Shown: piece after piece, positions 6,811-13,183 of the stretch
How the letters are laid out: every line of letters starts with the position of its first letter
Numbering within the stretch: position 1 is the stretch's first letter
Origin: DATBHZ01 sp036557185
GTDB taxonomy: Bacteria; Actinomycetota; Acidimicrobiia; IMCC26256; JAENVU01
Reading direction: 5' to 3'
Length of the DNA: 13,183 nt
Assembly: GCA_036557185.1 (NCBI GenBank)
Contig: DATBHZ010000031.1
Span: 1 to 13,183 of the forward strand
Notes under the pieces: generated by a model
Told to the model about the DNA's origin: nothing
The model's input: the letters and a program-made list of their open reading frames with translations, nothing else
The model's database searches: none
Made by a program: the position numbers and the translations under genes

Positions 6811-6911
6811 ATTCCGGAGACCTTGGCGTCGCCGACCGTCCCTAGGTTCCCCCGCAGAAGTTCGGGCCGGGCCCGGCTTCGGGACTCTGTGCAGCGGAAA
6901 GGAACCGTGAC
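6811..6911. promoter_or_regulatory. Divergent control region between the kinase gene and amt
   Basis: These 101 bp must hold the promoters of both operons. The only TANNNT box found on the plus strand is TAGGTT at 6843-6848, with a poor TTGGCG 14 nt upstream. A perfect 12-bp palindrome GCCGGGCCCGGC is at 6866-6877. TTCGGG is repeated directly at 6861 and 6878. GGTTCC (6845-6850) and GGAACC (6901-6906) are inverted copies. The amt ribosome site GGAAAGGAA (6896-6904) is 7 nt before GTG 6912. No clear minus-strand -10 box was found. Confidence 0.4.
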
Positions 6912-8531
6912 GTGTCGAACGGCAAGAAATTCATTGCCCTCGCGCTCCTCACGTTCATCGTGCTCATCGCGGTGGGCGTCTTCGCCAATCACCACTCCGG
7001 CGATCCCGAGGGGACCAAGACGGGCAACAGATCCGATCTCGTGGCGGAAGGGGTGCTCAAGAGCAAGACCGTCGAACCCAATGCCGTAGGTCTGCAAGCA
7101 CTCGCCGACGGCTTGGGCCACCTCGGTGTCGGCCTGAACTTCACCTGGCTCCTCGTCACCGGCTTCCTGGTGCTCTTCATGCAGGTGGGCTTCGCGTTCC
7201 TAGTGACGGGATTAACGAGAGCAAAAAACGCGGGGCACATGATGATGATGAACATCGCGGCGTTCGCCGTGGCGTTCATCGCGTATTACATCTGCGGCTT
7301 CGCGTTCCAGTTCGGCGGTGTCGCGCCGATCATCCATCTCGGCGGCACCGGCCCGCTCTCCAGCCTGTTCGGGCACGGGAGCGCGGGCTTCATCGGCCTC
7401 CACGGCTTCTTCCTGCAGACCGGGAGCACCTACGACGTCGGAACGATCGCGTTCTTCCTGTTCCAAGTCGTCTTCATGGAAACGGCCGGTTACATCATCA
7501 TCGGGGCGATCGCAGAGCGGATCAACTTCCGCACCTTCCTCATCGCAGAGGTGGCGATGGGCGCGCTCATCTACCCGATCTACGGAATGTGGGTCTGGGG
7601 AGGCGGCTGGCTCGCGAAGCTGGGCGTGTCCGCGGGTCTCGGACACGGCGCGGTCGACTTCGCCGGCTCTGGCGTGGTGCATGCAACCGGTGGTTGGGCG
7701 GCGCTCGCGCTCGCGATGCTGCTCGGACCCCGTATCGGCAAGTACAAGAAGGACGGCACGCCGCGCGCGTTCCCTGGCCACAACCAGGGCTACGTGGTCA
7801 TCGGGACGCTGATCCTCGTGTTCGGGTGGATGGGCTTCAACCCCGGCTCGACGTTCGGCGCCGTGGACCTGCGCATCGCGATCGTCGCGGTGAACACGCT
7901 CATCTCCGCGTGCCTGGGCTTCGTGTTCGCGATGGCCTGGACCTGGTCGAGGTGGGGCAAGCCTGACATCTCGATGTCGTGCAACGGCATGCTCGCCGGG
8001 CTCGTGGCGATCACCGCGCCCTGCGCGTTCGTCGCTCCGTGGGCTGCCGCGATGATCGGGACGATCGCCGGAATCCTCGTCTGCTACAGCGTCGAGTTCA
8101 TCGACCGGCGGCTTCGGATCGACGACCCGTGCGGCGCGATCTCCGTGCACGGCGTGTGCGGGACGTGGGGCGTGCTGGCCGTGGGGATCTTCGCCGACGG
8201 CACGTACGGCGCCGGGTGGAACGGCGTCCCCGGCCACGTGACCGGGTTCCTCTACAACTGGAACTTCGGTCAGATGGGCGCGCAGATCATCGACGTCATC
8301 GTCGGCTTTGCGTGGGCGTGGGGTATCACGTGGATCATCTTCAGCATCGTGAAGTCGCGGCGGAGCCTGCGGGTTCCGGCAGAAGCGGAGATCGAAGGCA
8401 TCGACATGCCGGAGTTCGGCGCGCTCTGCTACCCGGACTTCGTGCTGCAGGCAGAGACGCTCGGTGCTGACGAGTCCGAGCTCGAGACCGCCGGCTCCTC
8501 AGTCGGATCCGATCGGGAGGTGTCGCAGTGA
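6912..8531 (+). CDS. amt: Ammonium transporter (Amt family)
   Basis: The product is 539 residues. It moves ammonium across the cytoplasmic membrane. An N-terminal hydrophobic segment (7-25, possibly a cleaved signal with VFA at the end) and a 45-residue outer stretch precede about 11 membrane helices. GLTRAKNA (100-107), FQVVF (184-188), GAIAERINF (198-206), DFAGSGVVH (249-257) and SVHGVCG (411-417) are family marks. His257 and His413 are the twin pore histidines and Asp249 is the conserved binding-site acid. VHATGGWAALAL and LGPRIGKY resemble the cyanobacterial-type Amt clade. The cytoplasmic C-terminus (about 483-539) has GIDMPEFGALCYPDF, part of the region through which PII and trimer signals act. 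The GTG start has a good ribosome site. The stop overlaps glnB as GTGA. Confidence 0.95.
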   Translation: MSNGKKFIALALLTFIVLIAVGVFANHHSGDPEGTKTGNRSDLVAEGVLKSKTVEPNAVGLQALADGLGHLGVGLNFTWLLVTGFLVLFMQVGFAFLVTGLTRAKNAGHMMMMNIAAFAVAFIAYYICGFAFQFGGVAPIIHLGGTGPLSSLFGHGSAGFIGLHGFFLQTGSTYDVGTIAFFLFQVVFMETAGYIIIGAIAERINFRTFLIAEVAMGALIYPIYGMWVWGGGWLAKLGVSAGLGHGAVDFAGSGVVHATGGWAALALAMLLGPRIGKYKKDGTPRAFPGHNQGYVVIGTLILVFGWMGFNPGSTFGAVDLRIAIVAVNTLISACLGFVFAMAWTWSRWGKPDISMSCNGMLAGLVAITAPCAFVAPWAAAMIGTIAGILVCYSVEFIDRRLRIDDPCGAISVHGVCGTWGVLAVGIFADGTYGAGWNGVPGHVTGFLYNWNFGQMGAQIIDVIVGFAWAWGITWIIFSIVKSRRSLRVPAEAEIEGIDMPEFGALCYPDFVLQAETLGADESELETAGSSVGSDREVSQ

Positions 8532-8866
8532 AGCTCGTCGTCGCTGTGGTGAAACCACACAAGTTCGAGGAGGTGGTGAGCGCGCTCCATGCGCTCGGTG
8601 TGAAAGGCATGACGCTCACGGAGGTGCGGGGGCACGGCCGTCAGCGCGGTCACACCGAGCACTACCGCGGTGCCGAGTACAGCGTCGAGTTCATCCCCAA
8701 GTCTCGGATTGAGCTGCTCGTCGACGACGACGAAGCGTCGAAGGTGGTCGACACCATCGCGCAAGCGGCGAGGACCGAGAAGATCGGCGACGGTAAGGTC
8801 TGGGTGATCCCGATCGAGGAAGCACTCCGCATCCGGACCGGAGAGCGTGGATCTGACGCCCTTTAG
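8528..8866 (+). CDS. glnB: Nitrogen regulatory protein PII
   Basis: The product is 112 residues, the standard PII length. The trimer senses ATP/ADP, 2-oxoglutarate and, through modification, glutamine, and it gates Amt. The T-loop (37-55) holds Tyr46 and the modification site Tyr51 in YRGAEY. Gln39 and Lys58, which position Mg-ATP and 2-oxoglutarate, are present, and the B-loop region reads TEKIGDGKVWV (83-93) with Lys90. All functional residues are intact. The GTG overlaps the amt stop by 4 nt and follows a GGGAGGTG ribosome site. With amt before and glnD after, this is the typical actinobacterial amt-glnB(glnK)-glnD operon; in that phylum Tyr51 may be adenylylated rather than uridylylated. 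The glnK name would serve equally. Confidence 0.95.
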   Translation: MKLVVAVVKPHKFEEVVSALHALGVKGMTLTEVRGHGRQRGHTEHYRGAEYSVEFIPKSRIELLVDDDEASKVVDTIAQAARTEKIGDGKVWVIPIEEALRIRTGERGSDAL

Positions 8867-11177
8867 CGAACAGCGCTCCGTACTGATCGCAGACGACACG
8901 CTGCTGGGCCCGGCCTTCGGCCGGGCCTATGCAGCGATCGTCGATGCGTGGCTGTGCGATCTGACTCCCGACGAGCCGGGAATCGCGCTCCTCGCCGGCG
9001 GCGCGCTCGGCCGCCGGGAGCTGGCGCCGCAGAGCGACCTCGATCTCGTGCTGGTGCACGAGGGCCGGCGCGACGTGCGCGACCTGGCCGAGCGGATCTG
9101 GTATCCGATCTGGGACGCGGGCATCGCGCTCGACCATTCAGTGCGCACGCTGCGAGAGGTGCGGCTCGTCGCCGACGACGACCTGAAAGTCGTCCTGAGC
9201 CTGCTCGACGGCCGCGTCGTTGCCGGTGACACCGAGCTGGGGAACCGCGCGCTGCAGGACGTGCGCTCGCGCTGGGCCGCCGCGGCACGACGCCGGCTTC
9301 CCGGCCTGCGTGACATCACCCTGCAGCGGCACGAGCAGGAGGGAGACGTCGCGCACCTCCTCAGCCCGGAGCTGAAGCAGGGCAAGGGTGGTCTCCGCGA
9401 CCTGCGCGTCCTCCACGCGCTCGAGGTCGCGACGCCGGTGCGCGAGGCCGACGGGGAGGTCGAACGCGCCGCCGCGACGATCCTGCAGGTGCGCTGCGAG
9501 CTCCACCGTGTCACCGGCCGGCCGAACGACCGCCTGACGCTGGAGGAGCAGGACGCCGTGGCGGCGCGCCTCGGGCACCCCGACGCAGACGCGCTGATGG
9601 CCGAGGTCTCCGCGGCGGGACGCGTGATCGCGTGGACGGGCGACGATGCCTGGCGGCGGACGAACACCTGGCTCGCCGGGCCGAACCGCCGCAGCGTGAT
9701 CCCGAGCGACGCGGAGCTGAGCAGCGGTCTGGCGCTGCTCGACGACGAGATCGACCTCGCGCCCGACGCCGACTTCGACGATCCGTCGCTGCTCCTGCGC
9801 GCCGCGTTCCACGCGGCGGACCTCGGCCTCCCGTTCCGTCGTTCGGCGCTGGAGGAGTTGGCCGCCCGCGCGGTGGGGCCCGGTGAGCCATGGACACCCA
9901 CGGAGCGCGACGCGCTCGTCGCGCTCCTCGGCACGGGAGAAGAGCTGGTCGCCGTGTTCGAAGCGCTCGACCGCTACCGGCTCATGGCTCGCATCCTGCC
10001 CGAATGGTCGGCGGTGCGGAGCAGGCCCCAGCGCAATGCGTTCCACCGCTTCACGGTGGACCGGCACCTCATCGAAGCGGCGGTCCAGGCGTCGAAGCTC
10101 ACCGGCTCGGTGCGGAGGCCCGACCTGCTGCTGATCGGCGCCTGGCTGCACGATCTCGGTAAGGGCTATCCGGGTGACCACACCGAAGCCGGTGTCGCGC
10201 TCATGCGCGAGATCGCGCCGCGCATGGGCTTCGACGACGAGGACGCGGCGGTGCTCGTGGCGCTCGTCGAGCACCATCTGTTGCTGCCGGCGATCGCGAC
10301 GAGCCGCGACCTCGAAGACCCGGTCACCACGCAGTACGTCGCCGAGCGGGTGCGTGATGTCACGACGCTCGAGCTCCTGGCGGCGCTCACCGAGGCCGAT
10401 TCGATCGCGACCGGCCCCACGGCATGGAGCCGGTGGAAGGCCGAGCTCATGGGCACGCTGGTTGCGCACGTCGAGGACGAGCTCGCCGGCGCCACACAGC
10501 CCGCGCCTGCCGCGGCCGCGAGCCGCGCCTACGAGGAGGTCGTCGCGCGTGCCGGTGGCGCGCTGCTCGTCGAGGTGGACTCCGACCTGGTGACGGTGTG
10601 CGCGCCGGACCAGCCGGGGCTCTTGTGCCGCGTGGTGGGGCTGCTGTCGCTCCACGCGCTGAGCGTGCGCTCTGCAGACGTCTGGACGAGCCCGGACGGC
10701 GTTGCCGTGGAGCTGCTCGTGGTCGACCGGATGTTCGACCGCGAGTCCGACTGGGATCGGTTCCGCGTCGAGCTGCCCGACGTTCTCGGTGATCGCTTCC
10801 CGCTCGAGGACAGGCTCGCGGTGCGCGCTCGGACCTATCCGCGGCGGCCGATGTCGGCGCACCCCATCGAGCCGAGGGTGACGGCGGTCGAGGGTGCCTC
10901 GGAGACCGACACCGTGCTCGAGGTCCGCGCGCGCGACCGCATGGGGCTCCTCCACCGCATCACGCACGTGCTCTGGCTCGCCGGTGTCGACATCCGCCGT
11001 GCGCGGGTCTCGACGCTCGGCCAGGACGTCATCGACACCTTCTACCTGCGAGGTCTCGGCGGTCGATCACTCGACGAGTCCGCGCTCGACCGGATCCGCG
11101 ATGCGCTCCTGCGCGAGCTCGAGCACGAGGAGCCGGTCGGTCAGGCAGAGACCCGCACGCCGACGCGCTCGAAGTAG
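8847..11177 (+). CDS. glnD: Bifunctional PII uridylyl/adenylyl-transferase and -removing enzyme
   Basis: The product is 776 residues, shorter than the roughly 890 of E. coli GlnD but with all domains. The nucleotidyltransferase motif GGALGRRELAPQSDLDL (51-67) has Asp64 and Asp66. The HD hydrolase domain shows His400 and His407 (FHRFTVDRH), His435-Asp436 (LHDLGKG) and a later EHH. Two ACT domains, expected to bind glutamine, begin near 582 (CAPDQPGLL) and 692 (RARDRMGLL). It attaches a nucleotide to PII Tyr51 when glutamine is low and removes it when glutamine is high. GTG 8847 lies inside glnB (20-nt overlap) with GGAG close upstream; the short spacing makes coupled reinitiation likely. The 3' end overlaps the convergent phosphoesterase gene by 37 bp. 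Confidence 0.94.
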   Translation: MDLTPFSEQRSVLIADDTLLGPAFGRAYAAIVDAWLCDLTPDEPGIALLAGGALGRRELAPQSDLDLVLVHEGRRDVRDLAERIWYPIWDAGIALDHSVRTLREVRLVADDDLKVVLSLLDGRVVAGDTELGNRALQDVRSRWAAAARRRLPGLRDITLQRHEQEGDVAHLLSPELKQGKGGLRDLRVLHALEVATPVREADGEVERAAATILQVRCELHRVTGRPNDRLTLEEQDAVAARLGHPDADALMAEVSAAGRVIAWTGDDAWRRTNTWLAGPNRRSVIPSDAELSSGLALLDDEIDLAPDADFDDPSLLLRAAFHAADLGLPFRRSALEELAARAVGPGEPWTPTERDALVALLGTGEELVAVFEALDRYRLMARILPEWSAVRSRPQRNAFHRFTVDRHLIEAAVQASKLTGSVRRPDLLLIGAWLHDLGKGYPGDHTEAGVALMREIAPRMGFDDEDAAVLVALVEHHLLLPAIATSRDLEDPVTTQYVAERVRDVTTLELLAALTEADSIATGPTAWSRWKAELMGTLVAHVEDELAGATQPAPAAAASRAYEEVVARAGGALLVEVDSDLVTVCAPDQPGLLCRVVGLLSLHALSVRSADVWTSPDGVAVELLVVDRMFDRESDWDRFRVELPDVLGDRFPLEDRLAVRARTYPRRPMSAHPIEPRVTAVEGASETDTVLEVRARDRMGLLHRITHVLWLAGVDIRRARVSTLGQDVIDTFYLRGLGGRSLDESALDRIRDALLRELEHEEPVGQAETRTPTRSK
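8907..8927 (+). other. GC-rich hairpin early in glnD
   Basis: GGCCCGGCC (8907-8915) pairs perfectly with GGCCGGGCC (8919-8927) around a TTC loop. It covers glnD codons 21-27 and begins 41 nt after the glnB stop. It could stabilise the amt-glnB part of the message or slow read-through into glnD. No such effect is shown by sequence. Confidence 0.45.
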
Positions 11178-12583
11178 CCCGACGCGGCGAGGGTTTGGAA
11201 CTCGCGCTCGTCGGTCGGGTGCACGTGCATTGCCGCGACGGCCGCGCTCGACCCGCACGGAGGGTTCGGCTGTCCGATGGTGATCCCAGCGAGGTCGAAC
11301 CCGAGATCCCGCTGCGTCTGGCGCTGCCGGAGGCTCGCCCCGATGTTCGCGGTATTGCGGTCTCGCGTCGTCAGGAACCAGCTGTCGCCGTCTTTGCCGG
11401 GACCCTCGGGTGGCGCGCCGAGGAAGCGCCACTCGATGAATCGGAGGATCGAGGTGTGGTCGTACTGGCGGTGATCGACGAAGCCGGGAAGCGCGTACGG
11501 CGACGCCATCACGACCGGCACGCGGAAACCGGCTTGGCCGAAGTTGTCCTCGTCGACCGTGCTCGCGCGATCGTCGGGCACGATCGGCGGGGCGACGTGG
11601 TCGAAGAAACCGCCCCACTCGTCGTACGTGATGATGAACACGCCGTGCTCCCAGTGCGGCGAGTTCACGAACGCGCTGAACACGTCGTGGAGGAAGTGCT
11701 GGCCACCGCGGATGTCCGCGAGCGGGTGATCGTCGTTCTCGGTGTCGCCGAAGAAGCTGGGGTCGACCATCGTGACGTTCGGGAGCGTGCCGTTGGCGCA
11801 GTCCGTGAAGTAGTCGGCGACCGGCGCCTCGAACGGACTGAGCCTCGGTCCCCACAGCCCGAGGAACGGTAGGTCCGAGAAGTAGTACTTCGCCGGCACG
11901 TTCGCGGCACCGAGCCGGTCCCAGATCGTCGTCCAGTCGAAGGGTCCGGTCGGCGGGAGGATGTTGCTCTTGAGACCGCCGGACTGCGCGGAGTGGAGGT
12001 ACTCGCGGTTCGGCCACGTCGGGCCGAGCAACGCGGCGTGGTAGTCGTCGAAGATGGTCGAGTGGCGGGCGAGTTGTGACGTGAACGGCAGGTCGTTCCC
12101 CAGGTAGTAGCCGAGCGCGTAGTCGTCGTTACCGCTGGCAGGTGCGAGGAAGCCGCCGTCGCGCTCCGCGCGCCCCTGATCCCAGCCGTGGCCCGGATCG
12201 TTGTGTCCGCAGCCCTGGTACGGCGAGGTCTCGTCCGCTGCCTCGAGCAGGTGCTCGGTGGCGACCGGTCCGCTCGGTCCGGGGAAGGTCTGATGTTGGC
12301 GGCCGTTGACGGAGAAGCTCCGTCCGTACCGGTGCCGCCCCGACTCGAGGTAGTACCAGTCGTCGGCGAGCCAGCCGAGCCAGTGGTCGAACGAGCGGTT
12401 CTCCATCATCACGACGACGACGTGATCGATCGGCGCGTCGCCCGGCAGGCCGTCGAGCACGCTGCGTCCGGGGTTGAAGCCCGGAGGGAAGAGCCGCCGG
12501 CACCCCGGCAGCGCCGTCACGGCGGCGGCCGCACCCCCGATGACCCCGGCGCGCTTGAGGAACTCTCGTCGGTCGATAGTCAT
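11141..12583 (-). CDS. Tat-exported phosphoesterase (phospholipase C / acid phosphatase family)
   Basis: The product is 480 residues from ATG 12583, which has GGGGGGAG 3 nt upstream; an earlier in-frame ATG at 12610 lacks this and would push the signal inward. The twin-arginine signal DRREFLKRAG (4-13) is followed by a hydrophobic stretch and LPGC (25-28), which may be a loose lipobox. Family motifs (PF04185 type) are MMENRSFDHWLG (59-70, metal-binding Glu61/Asn62), GPTWPNR with the probable nucleophile Thr189, TYDEWGGFFDHV (320-331), and GFRVPVVMASPY then YDHTSILRFIEWRF. It should hydrolyse phosphate esters outside the membrane, from phospholipid head groups to small phosphomonoesters; the substrate is not deducible. 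It converges on glnD with a 37-bp coding overlap and is divergent from a HAD phosphatase. Confidence 0.88.
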   Translation of the reverse strand: MTIDRREFLKRAGVIGGAAAAVTALPGCRRLFPPGFNPGRSVLDGLPGDAPIDHVVVVMMENRSFDHWLGWLADDWYYLESGRHRYGRSFSVNGRQHQTFPGPSGPVATEHLLEAADETSPYQGCGHNDPGHGWDQGRAERDGGFLAPASGNDDYALGYYLGNDLPFTSQLARHSTIFDDYHAALLGPTWPNREYLHSAQSGGLKSNILPPTGPFDWTTIWDRLGAANVPAKYYFSDLPFLGLWGPRLSPFEAPVADYFTDCANGTLPNVTMVDPSFFGDTENDDHPLADIRGGQHFLHDVFSAFVNSPHWEHGVFIITYDEWGGFFDHVAPPIVPDDRASTVDEDNFGQAGFRVPVVMASPYALPGFVDHRQYDHTSILRFIEWRFLGAPPEGPGKDGDSWFLTTRDRNTANIGASLRQRQTQRDLGFDLAGITIGQPNPPCGSSAAVAAMHVHPTDEREFQTLAASGYFERVGVRVSA

Positions 12584-12704
12584 GATCTCCCCCCAACCCG
12601 TTCGGGGCATTGTTATCGCTGGGTCACCGCGCCGTCATCTCTCCGGCTCGATTCCCCAACTTTCGTGGTGTGGCGGGCATGGCAGGAGCCCGTACGATCC
12701 CCCG
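12584..12704. other. Divergent intergenic region upstream of two phosphatase genes
   Basis: These 121 bp carry the start signals of both flanking genes. On the minus strand a GGGGGGAG ribosome site (12587-12594) precedes the phosphoesterase ATG, and GATAACAAT near 12605-12613 (read on the minus strand) is a weak -10 candidate. On the plus side the only clear signal is TACGAT at 12693-12698. Confidence 0.45.
12693..12698 (+). promoter_or_regulatory. -10 box of a leaderless HAD phosphatase gene
   Basis: TACGAT fits TANNNT and lies 6 nt before the GTG at 12705, so transcription would begin at or next to the start codon. No Shine-Dalgarno is placed properly for this GTG, which agrees with leaderless translation. 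A clear -35 box is not seen. Confidence 0.5.
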
Positions 12705-13183
12705 GTGCACCTCGACCTGCGCCGCGCATCGGTCTTCCTCGACTTCGACGGCACGATCAGCACCGCAGACCTCGGGTTGCACCTGCTCGAGCGTCTCGGC
12801 GCCGACGGATGGCGCGACGTCGAGGACGAGTACGTCCGCGGCGAGATCGGGAGCCGAGCCTGCCTCAGCGACCAATGGGAGTTCCTCCCGAAGGACCGTG
12901 AGCTCCTGACCCGCACCGCTGCAGAGATCCCGCTCGATCCCGGCACGAGCACGCTCGTCCACGCGCTGCGCGCCGCGGGCTCGGAGGTCTCGATCGTCTC
13001 CGACGGCTTCGGCTTCTACGTCGACGAGCTGTGCGGCCACCTCGGCGTCCCGATCATCACGAACGGCGTCGACTGGGAGACCGCCGACCTCGTCTTCCCG
13101 AGCGCGGATCGCTGCTGTGCGTGCTCGAGCTGCGGGACGTGCAAGCAGGCACCGATCAAGGATGCCGCGCGCCGCGGCCGAAC
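12705..13183 (+). CDS. HAD-superfamily phosphatase, MtnX-like (partial, 3' end off window)
   Basis: The frame is open from GTG 12705 to the right edge: 159 residues, with the C-terminus missing. HAD motif I is VFLDFDGTIS (10-19), with the nucleophile Asp13 and acid Asp15. Motif II is VSIVSDGFGFY with Ser99. Lys147 or Lys152 in TCKQAPIK should be motif III; motif IV lies beyond the window. The helical cap between 20 and 95 and the CG.CK string match the phosphoserine phosphatase-like / 2,3-diketo-5-methylthio-1-phosphopentane phosphatase group, including MtnX of methionine salvage. Five Cys lie in ten residues (137, 138, 140, 143, 146), possibly binding metal. Assignment to MtnX itself is uncertain, as no other mtn gene is in view. 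Confidence 0.8.
   Translation, partial: MHLDLRRASVFLDFDGTISTADLGLHLLERLGADGWRDVEDEYVRGEIGSRACLSDQWEFLPKDRELLTRTAAEIPLDPGTSTLVHALRAAGSEVSIVSDGFGFYVDELCGHLGVPIITNGVDWETADLVFPSADRCCACSSCGTCKQAPIKDAARRGR

Noticed and set aside
9138..10967. A 609-codon minus-strand open frame opposite glnD
   Set aside because: It covers the conserved glnD domains and encodes Arg/His-rich sequence without recognisable domains. It is a high-GC shadow.
12584..12610. Earlier ATG for the phosphoesterase at 12610
   Set aside because: The ATG at 12583 has a strong ribosome site and puts the Tat motif at residues 4-13, where it belongs.
1..13183. CRISPR array, transposase, integrase, tRNA or rRNA
   Set aside because: I found no spaced identical repeats outside the histone-like gene, no terminal inverted repeats with a transposase-like frame, and no tRNA- or rRNA-like sequence by eye. 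A dedicated RNA search was not possible.

Overview
This is a high-GC bacterial window, about two thirds G+C by eye, with many GTG starts and tightly overlapping genes. Several features point to an actinobacterium: a coenzyme F420 gene (fbiD/cofC type), a PIG-L/MshB-type deacetylase, an amt-glnB-glnD operon, a lysine/alanine-rich histone-like tail protein, and leaderless GTG starts placed 6-7 nt after TANNNT boxes. A deep lineage such as Acidimicrobiia or a relative is my inference; no rRNA or tRNA is present to settle it.

Left region (1-4816). A histone H1-like basic protein (195-530) is followed by a strong two-way hairpin (562-593). On the minus strand, fbiD (F420 side-chain synthesis) and a PIG-L deacetylase overlap by 4 nt. 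Divergent from them, and apparently sharing one symmetric -10 box at 1951-1957, a plus-strand operon encodes a PlsC-type acyltransferase, glycerol-3-phosphate dehydrogenase GpsA and an unrecognised 377-residue protein. GpsA makes glycerol 3-phosphate and PlsC-type enzymes acylate its derivatives, so these two form a phospholipid-precursor pair. As I remember it, the order histone-like / fbiD / plsC / gpsA resembles the hupB(hupS)-fbiD-gpsA area of mycobacteria and streptomycetes. Here only the basic tail is seen, with no HU domain.

Middle region (4938-11177). A KdpE-like response regulator and a short KdpD-like histidine kinase form a minus-strand operon. The kinase has the DUF4118 membrane domain but lacks the usual KdpD/Usp N-terminus. 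Divergent across 101 bp is amt-glnB-glnD, a complete ammonium uptake and PII nitrogen-signalling operon: transporter, PII with Tyr51, and a bifunctional uridylyl/adenylyl-transferase and -removing enzyme. No kdpFABC potassium pump lies in the window, so this KdpDE-type pair may control the ammonium operon. That is the most interesting hypothesis here.

Right region (11141-13183). A Tat-exported phospholipase C/acid phosphatase-family phosphoesterase converges on glnD, with a 37-bp overlap of coding sequence. Divergent from it is a HAD phosphatase of the MtnX-like group, cut by the window edge, with a leaderless GTG start. No mobile element, CRISPR array, tRNA or rRNA was seen. No stretch longer than 300 bases lacks a gene.
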